64,000 nt of DNA, taken from assembly GCF_900102025.1 (NCBI RefSeq), contig NZ_FNAU01000012.1:1-64000 (forward strand), read 5' to 3'. This DNA comes from Actinobaculum suis (GTDB lineage Bacteria; Actinomycetota; Actinomycetes; Actinomycetales; Actinomycetaceae). Under the pieces are notes generated by a model that made no database searches, was not told where the DNA came from, and saw only the letters and a program-made list of their open reading frames with translations. This document shows, in pieces, positions 17,707 through 27,756 of this stretch (position 1 is its first letter; every line of letters begins with the position of its first letter). Position numbers and translations under genes: made by a program.

Positions 17707-19416
17707 TTATGGTGCCAAACACGGGTTTCCGCGCGTACTTTTTCCTCTCTCAGTGTCCAAGTTCCTTTCCCAGTGGCCGATGAGCCAGAACCAACAAAAC
17801 ACTGCCACAGCCGCGAACAGCCAGGCCGCTATTACCATCCCAGGTAACAAGCTCGGATTCATACGCGCGGTGCCAAGCCACATGCGTTGCGGGAAATTCC
17901 ACAAGAACCCGATCCAGAGCACCAAACACATGCCAATCCAGATGCCGCGGAAAACATTCTCGACGCCGTTAGCGCCATTTGTTCGTACCTCGCTATTTGT
18001 CCGTACCTCGCTGTTTGTTCTAACCGCGCTGTTGCGGGCTCCCGCGGTATTGTTTTTCTTCTCTGCGATGCCGCCATTTCTTTGCGTGGCAGGTTCTTGG
18101 TTTCTGCTCGCTGCGGCATAGCAAGCAAGCATGAGAATGGGCATAAGGAGAGCGTAGCTATAGCGCAGTTGCCACATGTATCCGGCTTCGGCATAAACCT
18201 GCCCGTTCACGACCAAGATAGTAAGCGGGAAGAATACTATTCCGGCCGCGAGCGCGATTTTTTCCCGTCTGTTACCTCGCCAAATACCAATAATGAGGGT
18301 GCCGATAAGAAGTGCTTCGGCTAGATAGCGCAAATAACTGGGAACCGGAACCGATACCCAGGCCAGCACGGAAGAAAGATGCAGCTGCAGCTTGCTGAAC
18401 ACCTGTAACAGTAGTTCGCCGTAGTCCACGTTCCCCGCTACCGGTACGGTTGCTGCGCTCAGGTAGCGCCACCATAGCCATACCAGGCAGGCGGCGAAAG
18501 CGCTTGCCGCAGCGATCCATAATTCCCGGCGGCGCAAAAGCGCGAGGCAGGTGCGCCAGCCCAGCGCCAGGGCGAAAACAACCACTACTACGGCTACCCA
18601 AAAGGGGCCCACCGGCCGGGCCAGAATCCAGAGCACCAAAATTGGTGCCATTGCCAGCAAGATACGCCCTCTGGGTATTGCCGCAATCGCAGACGCGGAG
18701 CGCGAACCAGATTGCGCGTAATCTGCTCGGGAAGAATCCTTCCCGGGAGAATTCGTTACCGCCGGTGCCGCAGCGCTGCCCAACAAACGTATACAGAGGC
18801 CGGCAAAAGCAATCGCGCATCCTAGTTCCAGGGCCTGCGGATTGAGCATGCTCCCAACAGCTAGGCAGGTGGGGAACAAAAGCGCCGCAAATATTGGCAG
18901 CGCCGCCCGGCCACGCCAGCCGGCCCTTGCCAGCTGCGAAAGTCCGCAGCTGGTGAGCACAGAAAATACCGCGGCGGAAAGGAAACGCACCGCGATAAGT
19001 GCTAGTGGCCCCTGGGTGAACAGCAAAGGCCAACACGTGAGCAAATAGTGCAAGGGCGGGTAATTAGCCGCCGTCGTTGGCACCCGAATTTCTGTATTTC
19101 CTGCGTGCAAATTAGCGGCAGGGCAGGTGCGCACGTCTTCTGGATGATCATTCCAACATTGCATATCTGCCGCGGCCAGGTAGCGCGGAACAAGTACCGT
19201 ATCGGATTCCAGTGGTGCTTGCCCGGTCACCACCGCGTAGCCGTAGCGGAAATGTGCCTGTTCATCAGGCCCGGCAAAAGGCGCCGTCAATAAAGACAGT
19301 CCGAAAACCACGGCGAAAAGGGCCGCGAAACAACGCGGGAAAAACCACCGGTGCTGGCCTGAGGCCCGGCCTTTACTGCGCGCCGCACCAGCATGTTTAG
19401 CCCGAGTTTTTTCCAT
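17707..19416 (-). CDS. DUF2142-family membrane protein (probable GT-C type)
   Basis: A 569-residue polytopic protein. The family signature begins after helix 1: APFAGPDEQAHFRYGYAVVTGQAP, followed by YPPLHYLLTCWPLLF and LNPQALELG. DUF2142 proteins occur in actinobacterial glycan loci and look like GT-C transferases that use polyprenyl-linked sugars. No reaction is established to my knowledge. A loop near residues 475-505 carries a short VRTNSE repeat (18-base period). ATG at 19416 follows AAAGGGA. A paralogue with the same opening motif lies at 25797-27575. The gene is divergent from a polyprenyl-phosphate-type GT2 gene. Confidence 0.82.
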   Translation of the reverse strand: MEKTRAKHAGAARSKGRASGQHRWFFPRCFAALFAVVFGLSLLTAPFAGPDEQAHFRYGYAVVTGQAPLESDTVLVPRYLAAADMQCWNDHPEDVRTCPAANLHAGNTEIRVPTTAANYPPLHYLLTCWPLLFTQGPLALIAVRFLSAAVFSVLTSCGLSQLARAGWRGRAALPIFAALLFPTCLAVGSMLNPQALELGCAIAFAGLCIRLLGSAAAPAVTNSPGKDSSRADYAQSGSRSASAIAAIPRGRILLAMAPILVLWILARPVGPFWVAVVVVVFALALGWRTCLALLRRRELWIAAASAFAACLVWLWWRYLSAATVPVAGNVDYGELLLQVFSKLQLHLSSVLAWVSVPVPSYLRYLAEALLIGTLIIGIWRGNRREKIALAAGIVFFPLTILVVNGQVYAEAGYMWQLRYSYALLMPILMLACYAAASRNQEPATQRNGGIAEKKNNTAGARNSAVRTNSEVRTNSEVRTNGANGVENVFRGIWIGMCLVLWIGFLWNFPQRMWLGTARMNPSLLPGMVIAAWLFAAVAVFCWFWLIGHWERNLDTERGKSTRGNPCLAP

Positions 19417-19544
19417 GCTTTCCCTTTCCTTTTCAGGCAGCTGCGTTTTACGTAGATGTTACGGTTTCTTCCCGGTGTAATTCTGCCACTCTACCGGCGT
19501 GCACCGGCGCGCGGCGCCTACCTGTAAGCAGTGCGGTTAGCAGT

Positions 19545-19550
19545 TAGAGT
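19545..19550 (+). promoter_or_regulatory. Putative leaderless -10 box (TAGAGT)
   Basis: TAGAGT lies exactly 7 nt before GTG at 19558, and no Shine-Dalgarno sequence is present. The arrangement matches seven other genes in this window. Confidence 0.5.
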
Positions 19551-19557
19551 TATAGGC

Positions 19558-20316
19558 GTGGCAAGTTGCAGTTTTGATGGCACCGGGCTGGCGATCCTCA
19601 TTCCGGCGTGGAATGAAGAGGAAGCTTTGCCAGCGGTCCTGGCGGAGATTCACGAATATGTGCCGCAAGCACACGTCGTCGTGATTGACGATGGTTCTCG
19701 CGATAGCACCTCGCAAGTGGCGCGAGCACACGGAGCCACTGCCCTAACGCTCCCCCTCAACCTCGGGGTGGGTGGCGCGATGCGCGCCGGCTACCGGTAC
19801 GCCTGGCGGGCCGGCTACGAGATGGCTATTCAGGTAGATGCGGATGGGCAGCATCGGCCTGCTGATATTGCCAAACTCGTACAAACCATGCAGGAAACCG
19901 GGGCTGACCTCGTGATCGGCGCCCGTTTTGCGGGGGTGGGTAACTACGAGGTGCGCGGCCCGCGCGCCTGGGCGATGTCTTTGCTTTCCGGGATCCTTTC
20001 CCGGATTTGCAAGGTGAAACTCACGGACACCACTTCCGGTTTCAAACTCGCAAACCGGCGAACCATTGGAGTGCTGGCCGAGGAAATGCCGGCCGAATAT
20101 CTGGGCGATACGATCGAAGCTTTGGTGATCGCAGCTAAACACAATCTGCGCGTGGCACAGGTGGGCGTAGAAATGCGCGAACGCATCGCCGGCCAGCCAT
20201 CGCATAATGTGTGGAAATCCGCAAAGTTTTTGCTGCGCGGGTTGATTTCGATGGCGGTGGCTGCCACTCGCCCACGCGAAAAAGAGCTCAACAAGAAAGA
20301 AGAGGGACGCCAATGA
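19558..20316 (+). CDS. GT2 polyprenyl-phosphate (dolichyl-phosphate mannosyltransferase-like) glycosyltransferase
   Basis: A 252-residue GT2 enzyme of the DPM1/GtrB type without C-terminal membrane helices. LAILIPAWNEEEALPAVL, VVVIDDGSRDST, MAIQVDADGQHRP (metal-binding DADGQ) and TDTTSGFKLANRR are typical. It should transfer a nucleotide-linked sugar to polyprenyl phosphate at the cytoplasmic face. GTG at 19558 is preferred: it lacks a Shine-Dalgarno site but has TAGAGT 7 nt upstream, suggesting a leaderless transcript. GTG at 19531 is in frame and unsupported. The downstream DUF2304 gene overlaps by 4 bases, a pairing seen repeatedly for this family. Confidence 0.88.
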   Translation: MASCSFDGTGLAILIPAWNEEEALPAVLAEIHEYVPQAHVVVIDDGSRDSTSQVARAHGATALTLPLNLGVGGAMRAGYRYAWRAGYEMAIQVDADGQHRPADIAKLVQTMQETGADLVIGARFAGVGNYEVRGPRAWAMSLLSGILSRICKVKLTDTTSGFKLANRRTIGVLAEEMPAEYLGDTIEALVIAAKHNLRVAQVGVEMRERIAGQPSHNVWKSAKFLLRGLISMAVAATRPREKELNKKEEGRQ

Positions 20317-20720
20317 GCGCCTGGATGGTACGTCTACTGCCGGTGATTGCGGCACTGTGCTTTTTGCTTTACCTGTGGTGGCTCTTGCGTTCGCGGCGCC
20401 TGAAGCAAACCTACGTGTATATCTGGTTCATTATCGGCATCGGCTTGCTCGTGATCGCGATCTGGCCGCCCTTGCTGTTCTGGGTTTCTGATCTGCTCGG
20501 TTTCCAGCGTGCCTCCAATATGATTTTGGTAGCCGCCGCTTTTATCCTCCTGGTTATTTCGATCCAACTTTCGGCGGCAGTTTCTGCCCTGCAAGAGGAT
20601 CGCCGCCGACTCACCGAAGAAGTAGCAATCTTGGAAGCACGCTTGGGGCGCGTGGAATCTTCCCTCCCGGCTAGCGAAATCGATCCTTCTGCGCCCGCCG
20701 CTCACCGCGCAGAAAACTAA
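20313..20720 (+). CDS. DUF2304 membrane protein
   Basis: A 135-residue protein with three hydrophobic helices (about 5-25, 35-55 and 65-90) followed by a charged coiled-coil tail (LQEDRRRLTEEVAILEARLG). Size, layout and position directly after a DPM1-like GT2 match DUF2304, whose members seem to accompany polyprenyl-phosphate glycosyltransferases, perhaps as membrane anchors. ATG at 20313 overlaps the GT2 stop as ATGA, with GAGGGA upstream. The final codons plus stop (AGAAAACTAAC) are duplicated immediately downstream with an 11-base period. Confidence 0.82.
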   Translation: MSAWMVRLLPVIAALCFLLYLWWLLRSRRLKQTYVYIWFIIGIGLLVIAIWPPLLFWVSDLLGFQRASNMILVAAAFILLVISIQLSAAVSALQEDRRRLTEEVAILEARLGRVESSLPASEIDPSAPAAHRAEN

Positions 20721-20732
20721 CAGAAAACTAAC
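20711..20732 (+). repeat. 11-bp tandem duplication spanning a stop codon
   Basis: AGAAAACTAAC occurs at 20711-20721 and 20722-20732. The first copy contains the TAA stop of the DUF2304 gene. Confidence 0.9.
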
Positions 20733-20814
20733 CACCAGAGATTGCCCGCGCGCCAACTTGTGCGCGGCCCCGTAGCGTTCGCGGGTCCCTTTCCACATCG
20801 TTGGCGGGCCACTT

Positions 20815-20880
20815 TCCGCGCGCAGATTTTCCGCGTGCGCGCCACTTCCCGCGCGCCACTTCCCGCGCGTCAACGTGTGC
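20815..20880. repeat. 14-bp repeats in the DUF2304 / GT2 gap
   Basis: GCCACTTCCCGCGC and variants are repeated between the converging genes. No gene or T-tailed terminator is visible in this gap. Confidence 0.6.
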
Positions 20881-20884
20881 GCGC

Positions 20885-21775
20885 CTACAAGCGGCCAAAT
20901 GCGTGCCGCACCAAAGTTTTCGCACCGTTTTTATTGCGGTGTTTTATGGCTTGCGGCAGTAGCGCTAAAGCGTGCGCCCGGGAAGTTAGATAGGTGTTTG
21001 CGGCCCGCGCGCTTTTCTTCCACCCGCGTGCTTGCGCTGCTTGCCGCGCCTGGGCGAAGTAGCTTCGTTCCTCCGCGAACCGTGAACCGTCCAGGAGTTT
21101 GACGGAAGAAACTGATTCGTCGTGGCGCCGGTACCGGAAAGTTACTTCCGGAAGGAGCAATAGCTTTCCGCCGCCCATGAGGATATCGATCACGACGCCG
21201 AGGTCCAGTACCACTTCATACCCTTCCCGGAAAGGCGTAGCGGCGATGGTCTCGCGCCGGAAGGTGAGCGAAGGCCAGTACAGCCAATCCCCCACCAAAA
21301 GCCGCGAAGCGGCGTTATCTCCGGTCAGAATTTGCGGTCCGGCAGAAGTATTAGGCCGGAGTTTGTACTTAATCCGATCGGCCAGGTTCCACCGGATTTT
21401 CCCGGCCGAATCAATAGTTTCCACACCCGGCTGGATAATATCGACCTGCGGATTAGTAGCGATTGCCCGCTGCATGGTGGAAACGTAGTTCGGTAAGAGC
21501 ACATCATCGCAACCCATCACCATGAGGTAATCCGAAGTGGCCAGTTCAATAGAACGGCGGAAATTACCTGCCACGCCCAGGTTTTCATCGTTTTCTAGGT
21601 AGGTAATACGCGGATCGTCAAGGGCCGCTAAATACTGCGGTACTTGTGGATCACCGTACCGGTCATCAATCACGGTGAGATGCCAATCCTCACTATCTTG
21701 TGCCAGAACGGATTCCACGGCTTCAAAAAGATATTTCGGCTCTCCCCAGAAGGGCAACATAATGTCAAAACTCAC
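20885..21775 (-). CDS. GT2 glycosyltransferase
   Basis: A 296-residue GT-A enzyme. FDIMLPFWGEPKYLFEAVES, LTVIDDRYGD and YLMVMGCDDVLLPNYV (DXD-like CDD) give the family 2 fold, and the C-terminal part has YRRHDESVSS. It is soluble and probably adds one sugar to a lipid-linked chain in the cytoplasm. GTG at 21775 is preceded by AAGGAG at 6 nt. The gene stands alone between repeat-filled gaps on both sides, so it probably has its own promoter. Donor and acceptor are unknown. Confidence 0.85.
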   Translation of the reverse strand: MSFDIMLPFWGEPKYLFEAVESVLAQDSEDWHLTVIDDRYGDPQVPQYLAALDDPRITYLENDENLGVAGNFRRSIELATSDYLMVMGCDDVLLPNYVSTMQRAIATNPQVDIIQPGVETIDSAGKIRWNLADRIKYKLRPNTSAGPQILTGDNAASRLLVGDWLYWPSLTFRRETIAATPFREGYEVVLDLGVVIDILMGGGKLLLLPEVTFRYRRHDESVSSVKLLDGSRFAEERSYFAQARQAAQARGWKKSARAANTYLTSRAHALALLPQAIKHRNKNGAKTLVRHAFGRL

Positions 21776-21906
21776 GGGCTACTCCTTATTATCGAATTCT
21801 TGCTAAAGAAAATTTCCCAGTTCTCCGCGGAGAAAATTACCCACTTCTCCCTAAGAAAGACGGCGGGCTATCTCAAAGAACCCAGCTGTTTCGAAAGTTC
21901 GCAGGA

Positions 21907-22064
21907 TGTGCCTGCGTTAACAGCGTTTGCGGGTGTGCTTGTGTTAGCACGGCTTGCGGGTGTGGTTGCGCTAGCACGGTTTGCGGGTGTGCCTGCGCTA
22001 GCAGCACTGTTTACTAGTCACGGCCCGGTGCTAGCTACGGCCCGGTACTAGTTACGGCCCGGCC
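21907..22064. repeat. Two adjacent tandem arrays (27-bp x4, then 17-bp x3) reaching into a coding end
   Basis: Units opening TGTGCCTGCGTTAACAGCG recur at 21907, 21934, 21961 and 21988. From 22015 a 17-bp unit follows (TAGTCACGGCCCGGTGC, TAGCTACGGCCCGGTAC, then a third copy). The second/third unit boundary lies at 22048-22049, so the junction contains the stop codon of the glycosyltransferase gene ending at 22048. There are no spacers of equal length and no cas genes, so this is not CRISPR. Confidence 0.85.
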
Positions 22065-22908
22065 GGCTCTGGCTTTGCCGCCGGCGAATTTCCCGCAAGC
22101 AGCGCAACAACATGGCCCGCGAGTGCAGGGCCGCTCCCACTCCGCGCGGTTTGGAGGGAGAAGCATTAGCCGCGTGGAAACGGCGCAATACCGTGCGTTC
22201 CTCCCGATGTTGCATTACTTGGTGCACATTGCCCCACAGTGCAATCCACAGATCGTGCGATTCGGAAAGGAAAGCCGGGAACGGCAAGAGGCCCGCATCC
22301 CGCGCAGTCGCGGTGATTCCCATGGCGCATCCGTAATAAGGCATATTTCCTGCCAAAATACCGGCAATATTACGCGCGCCTCGATTCGAATCGGCTTCCC
22401 GCAAATGCCAATCGGCTTGCCCGTATGGTCCACGCAAAGCTTGCGGCCCACCTAAAGTACCCAAATTGGTAGCGGCTACACGCACCGGAACCACTTCCTG
22501 GGAAACCATGTTCGCGGTTTTCCCGTTCGGCACCTCCACGCCAGGCTGTTCCGCGTTCGGCGCCTGGATAGTTTCTTCCTGTGCTCCGAGCGCCTGCAGC
22601 AGCACCTCTACGTGGTCGGTAGTCCACACATCATCTTGATCAGAAAGGAGTAGATACTGACCGCGAGCTTCACGCAGGGCCTGTTCGAAAGTACGTACGT
22701 ACCCGAAGTTCACGCGCCGGGCAATCACCCGTACGCGTTTATCTTGCTGCGCGTATTCCTCTAAGATTTCAGGCGTGGCATCGGTAGAACAGTCATCGAC
22801 CACCACGATTTCGTCATCCGCATCCAGCTGGCTAAGTATCGAATCCAGCTGTTCGCGCAAAAACTCCGCCCCGTTGTAGGTGGCCATACACACGCTCGTT
22901 CTTGCCAT
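22048..22908 (-). CDS. GT2 glycosyltransferase
   Basis: A 286-residue family 2 enzyme: TSVCMATYNGAEFLREQL, IVVVDDCSTDAT and QYLLLSDQDDVW are the three N-terminal hallmarks, with DQDD as the metal-binding motif. This subtype (rhamnosyl or related transferase of surface glycans) often also shows HDLWIAL, present near the C-terminus. ATG at 22908 is preferred because translation from there begins at the fold. The 45 extra codons upstream would overlap the divergent flippase promoter. The stop codon is part of a 17-bp tandem repeat extending downstream. Middle residues of about 110-150 form an unusual Gln/Ala/Val-rich insertion. Confidence 0.85.
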   Translation of the reverse strand: MARTSVCMATYNGAEFLREQLDSILSQLDADDEIVVVDDCSTDATPEILEEYAQQDKRVRVIARRVNFGYVRTFEQALREARGQYLLLSDQDDVWTTDHVEVLLQALGAQEETIQAPNAEQPGVEVPNGKTANMVSQEVVPVRVAATNLGTLGGPQALRGPYGQADWHLREADSNRGARNIAGILAGNMPYYGCAMGITATARDAGLLPFPAFLSESHDLWIALWGNVHQVMQHREERTVLRRFHAANASPSKPRGVGAALHSRAMLLRCLREIRRRQSQSRPGRN

Positions 22909-23001
22909 ACTGCCCCGATCTTGCGCTCCCTGGCGCGTAAGGTTACTTTCGTCAACATCCAACTCTATACGGGCTTTGCCCATGATTCTCGAAAGGCTCT
23001 C
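22909..23001. promoter_or_regulatory. Divergent promoter region GT2 / flippase
   Basis: The 93-base gap separates two divergent genes. CTCTATACGG near 22970 could hold a rightward -10, but the -35 is unclear. GAAAGG at 22991-22996 is the binding site for the flippase start. Confidence 0.4.
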
Positions 23002-24342
23002 GTGAGTACAGCCTCCCCTTCTCGCCCGCCGGCCACCCCGCACGCTTCCGCTGCTGCGAATACTTCAAATGTGGTGGCGGTTGCGGCCAGTGCGATCGTT
23101 TCTGGTCTCGCTGGTTTCTTCCTCACCGTGGTCTCCGCGCGCGTGCTTAGCTTGCAAGATAACGCGAGTTTTTTGGTTTTTTGGTCGGCGTTTTCCGCTA
23201 TCACCGCGGTGCTTTCCGGGATCCAAAATGAGACGACGCGCGCCGTGCGAGCCGCTCGCCATACCGGCAATGACAGTGTGCCCGCAGGTACGGACCATAC
23301 TGCGCCACACTCGGCGCCAGCTAACGCGGATAGGAAAACCACGCGGGTGTTTGCGGCTATCGGATTGATAGCGGTGCTGGCTGCCTTGGTGGTGGCCGCG
23401 CTGTGGCCTGCCTGGCGCGCAATTTTCGGTGCCCAAGCTCCACTAGAACTCATGGTGCCAACTTTGATGCTCGTCGCTTTCGCTTACCCGGGCCAGCTCG
23501 GGACCGTGGGCGCTTTGGCCGGGCAGAACAATTGGAACCTCTTTGCGGTTCTTTCCGCTGCTGAACCAACGGTGCGGCTGGTGCTGGCCGGAGTGGCCGG
23601 GCTGGCCGGTACCGGACTGGCAGGCCTGTATGTAGGAGTTACCCTGGCCACGCTCACCTGGGCTGGGTTCGGTTGCCTGCAGCCGGTACGCCGAGCTTGG
23701 CGGGCTGAAGCTAGCCTCGATTTCCGCCAATTGCTTTCCCGTATGGCGCAGGCCATGGCCGCTACGGCTTTCTCCGCGGTGCTTATTAACGGCTTCCCGA
23801 TGCTTATGAGCCTGACTAGTGACGCGGCGGTTTATAGCGCGGCCGCTCCCCTAGTTACCGCAGTTTCGGTAACTAGGGCGCCGTTGCTCATGCCGCTCGT
23901 AGCTTTCCAGTCCATGGTGATCGCCGCTTTTGTAGACCGGCCGGAAAAGGTCGGAAGTGCCTTGGTGAAACTACTCGCCGGGATTGCCGGTGTGGCCGCG
24001 ATGGGCGGCGTGGCCGCTTATTTCTTGGGCCCGTGGTTGATGCGTTTCATTTACGGACCGGACTATGTGGTCCCGGGCTTAGTGTTGGGGCTATTGGTAG
24101 CCGCAGCGGCCTGTTTGGCCTTGCTCATGCTGGGCGGGGCAATTGCGCTGGCTTTAGATCTACATCGCTGGAATATGGCCGGCTGGGCCCTCGCCGTCGT
24201 TATTTCTGTAACGCTGATGTTTATGCCAGCCGCTTTAGAGATTCGCACTATTTCTGCGCTCATGATCGGACCTCTGTGCGGTTCTGCCGTGCATCTCTCG
24301 GCGATTTACCGCGCACTACAGGCCCGCGCTCGTGTACGTTAG
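23002..24342 (+). CDS. Wzx-like polysaccharide flippase
   Basis: A 446-residue protein with 12 or more hydrophobic segments in the pattern of the polysaccharide-transporter branch of the MOP superfamily. SGLAGFFLTVVSARVLS at the first helix and a repeating Ala/Val/Leu-rich topology fit Wzx/RfbX proteins, which flip undecaprenyl-diphosphate-linked oligosaccharides outward. Start GTG at 23002 has GAAAGG 5 nt upstream. A 27-codon upstream extension is unsupported. The locus therefore has both an ABC exporter and a flippase, suggesting at least two exported glycans or intermediates. Confidence 0.8.
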   Translation: MSTASPSRPPATPHASAAANTSNVVAVAASAIVSGLAGFFLTVVSARVLSLQDNASFLVFWSAFSAITAVLSGIQNETTRAVRAARHTGNDSVPAGTDHTAPHSAPANADRKTTRVFAAIGLIAVLAALVVAALWPAWRAIFGAQAPLELMVPTLMLVAFAYPGQLGTVGALAGQNNWNLFAVLSAAEPTVRLVLAGVAGLAGTGLAGLYVGVTLATLTWAGFGCLQPVRRAWRAEASLDFRQLLSRMAQAMAATAFSAVLINGFPMLMSLTSDAAVYSAAAPLVTAVSVTRAPLLMPLVAFQSMVIAAFVDRPEKVGSALVKLLAGIAGVAAMGGVAAYFLGPWLMRFIYGPDYVVPGLVLGLLVAAAACLALLMLGGAIALALDLHRWNMAGWALAVVISVTLMFMPAALEIRTISALMIGPLCGSAVHLSAIYRALQARARVR

Positions 24343-24417
24343 AACGTGGTGAAACTTCACGCGACCCGCACTTGCATGCTCGCTCGGCTCAGCCAGGCTT
24401 GGTAGCGTGAAGTATAA

Positions 24418-25494
<1,077 letters not shown>

Positions 25495-25546
25495 AACTTC
25501 CTAGCCTGGCTTCACGGAGGCTAACACGGAGCCGTAAGGCTCTAGC

Positions 25547-25595
25547 AAACTAATGGCCGCGCGAAACACTCAGGGTTTCGCGCGGCCATTAGTTT
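25547..25595. terminator. Bidirectional terminator after rmlB
   Basis: A perfect 21-bp stem (25547-25567 with 25575-25595, core ATGGCCGCGCGAAAC) with a 7-base loop, flanked by AAA on one side and TTT on the other. It lies between rmlB and the converging DUF2142 gene and can serve both. Confidence 0.85.
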
Positions 25596-25796
25596 AACTA
25601 TTCTCTCTCGAACCAAGCATTTAGCGGCTAGCTATCCTCATTTGGTAGCCAGCTACCCAACAGTTCACTATTTCGAGGCAATTTCAGAGCAATTTCGCTG
25701 TAGTTAGCGCTAACTGTCGTGCCGGGAACTTTGTGTTTATCCCCGCGCCTACCGCGTATTTTCTGTTCCTGTTAACTTCGATTCTGCTGAGGTACC
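25596..25796. other. Gap after rmlB with a 14-bp palindrome
   Basis: No gene is seen. AGTTAGCGCTAACT at 25702-25715 is a perfect palindrome of a size typical for a regulator site, but it lies at the 3' side of both neighbouring genes. Confidence 0.5.
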
Positions 25797-27575
25797 TTAC
25801 GGCTCTGCTGGAGTTTCTTGCGGATCTCGCGCGCCAACTCCTACTTCTTGTGTATCAGCTGCTTGCGTACCAGGTTCTTGCGTATCAGCTGCTTGTGTAT
25901 CAGGTTCGCTTTTTGGCAATGTTTCGGCGTCACTTGTAGATGGCGCAAACTCGCCACGAGACTTCCGCATGAGGTAGAAACACAGCACTAGGCCAGCAAC
26001 GAGCGCTGCCACCGCAAGTGTTATTCCCAGGCGGGCTGACCACGGCATTGAATACAAGAAACTGAGTACGTCAAGGCTCCAACTAGCGCCCTGCCAGAAC
26101 CGCGCGGCAGATTCACGCAGGAAGAACAGCCAACACACAACTGCAACAACGCCGGCAAAGCGCGCGGCCACGGCGTCGAGCCGTTGCCAAGAAAGCGCGG
26201 GAACGGTGTTGGAACCTACACCCGCTACAGTAACGCTTCCACGCGCAGAATTTCCGGTGGCTGCACCGGTAGCTTCGCTACCTACCAGTTCACTGCCTAC
26301 CAGCGCACTTTTATCGGATATTGCCCCGGATACCTTGGAACTATCCGGGCGATACGTACCAGATGGTGCCAGGCGGATACGGCCATAGATTTTACTTGCC
26401 AAAGCGGCAACGTACAGGCTAACGGGCATAATGAGCGGCATTGCGTAGCGCGTCTGCCACATCGGGCCGGTACGCGGCCACAAGGTAATCACGATTACCA
26501 GGCAAAGCGCACCAGCACATAGTATTCCGAGAATCGGCACCAGCCTTTGCCGCCATTTGCCATGCACCAGCACGCACCAAAGCAGGCCGAGAGGGATCAG
26601 CAAGTATAGGTAGACGAAAGGCTGCGGCATGCGCGCGGTATGTGCACCACCCATTACACCCACGTATTGGGTTACCCATTCCGGAAGGAGATTTCCCATG
26701 AAATGCACGATGGGGCCTACCCCGCCGATCGATTGGGGCTCCGGCTCCTGTAGCGGTTGTGGGAACAACAAACCCCACGCTAAAACAGCTACGCAGGCTA
26801 GTGCACATACCCCGGCATATGTCCACAGCCCGCGGCGGGCAAGCTCCTGGCGCAACCGCGGCCACGGCATCGCAACCAGAAATACAAGGCTCAGCGCTAT
26901 CGCCCACAACATGCCTACACTGCGTGAAAGGATCATCAAAACCGCCGCGAAGGTAAGAGCGGGCCAAGGTATCCTATTTTGCCCGCGATAAAGCACCCAA
27001 TTCCATGCATAACCGGCAAAGAGGATGCTCGCTCCAATTTCAAGGGCCTGTGGGTTAACCCCCGCTACGATTGCAAATACCGAGGGCGTGGTGACGGCAA
27101 GTGTAAGCAGCAAGGTTGGGAAATCGCGCCCTTCTCGCGAAAGCTTCCAAATACCAGTGCCGGCCAGCAAACTAAACAGCAATACGCTGAGGATACGCAC
27201 GCCTAATAAAGCCGGCCATCCGCTGAGGAAGAGTAACGGCCACCCGACTATCGCATAGTAAAGCGGAGGATAGTTCGCGGCGGCGGAACGCGCCTCCACC
27301 ATGGTTGTGGAATCACGCCCCTCGATTTGCCGCGCGCATAGTGCGGATGTAACCTCGGAATCACGCCAGCAGTCCGATTCGTCGGTTTTTACGTAGGTCG
27401 GGACTTCTACCGTGCCTTTTGCGTCCATGGGTGCTTGCCCAGAAACGACGGCGTAGGCATAGACCTGGTGTGCCATCTCATCTGGCCCACCATCAGCCGG
27501 AACAATCAATCCGATACCCGTGCCCAACAGTAAAAACCAAGCAACGATGAGGCCCCAACGCCCGCGCTTACCCAT
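25797..27575 (-). CDS. DUF2142-family membrane protein (second copy)
   Basis: A 592-residue polytopic protein, paralogous to the one at 17707-19416: after helix 1 it has PADGGPDEMAHQVYAYAVVSGQAP, then YPPLYYAIVGWPLLFL and GVNPQALEIG. It is a probable GT-C-type transferase of a surface glycan. A loop near 405-445 carries SELVGSE-type repeats, and the C-terminal 30 residues repeat TQAADTQE with a 30-base period. These are further cases of in-frame tandem duplication. ATG at 27575 is preceded by AAGGAAGG. It is divergent from the FG-GAP/GGCT gene. Confidence 0.82.
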   Translation of the reverse strand: MGKRGRWGLIVAWFLLLGTGIGLIVPADGGPDEMAHQVYAYAVVSGQAPMDAKGTVEVPTYVKTDESDCWRDSEVTSALCARQIEGRDSTTMVEARSAAANYPPLYYAIVGWPLLFLSGWPALLGVRILSVLLFSLLAGTGIWKLSREGRDFPTLLLTLAVTTPSVFAIVAGVNPQALEIGASILFAGYAWNWVLYRGQNRIPWPALTFAAVLMILSRSVGMLWAIALSLVFLVAMPWPRLRQELARRGLWTYAGVCALACVAVLAWGLLFPQPLQEPEPQSIGGVGPIVHFMGNLLPEWVTQYVGVMGGAHTARMPQPFVYLYLLIPLGLLWCVLVHGKWRQRLVPILGILCAGALCLVIVITLWPRTGPMWQTRYAMPLIMPVSLYVAALASKIYGRIRLAPSGTYRPDSSKVSGAISDKSALVGSELVGSEATGAATGNSARGSVTVAGVGSNTVPALSWQRLDAVAARFAGVVAVVCWLFFLRESAARFWQGASWSLDVLSFLYSMPWSARLGITLAVAALVAGLVLCFYLMRKSRGEFAPSTSDAETLPKSEPDTQAADTQEPGTQAADTQEVGVGARDPQETPAEP

Positions 27576-27756
27576 ATCGGTCTACCTTCCTTTTGGCCGT
27601 ACTTGTTTTGGTGATATGCAAGGCAAGCTTACCGGGTGTAAAAGAGCTCAGTGCACAACCGATTTCGCAAGGGCAACTTTCCCTTCTAAAACGCTGCTTT
27701 TCATCTACTATTGCACTAACGCCACTCACCGCCGAGCAGATCGGATTGCGATAGCC

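Noticed and set aside
21907-22064. Regular 27-bp and 17-bp arrays that might be a CRISPR
   Set aside because: Units are directly adjacent with no unique spacers, copies are imperfect, and no cas genes are nearby.
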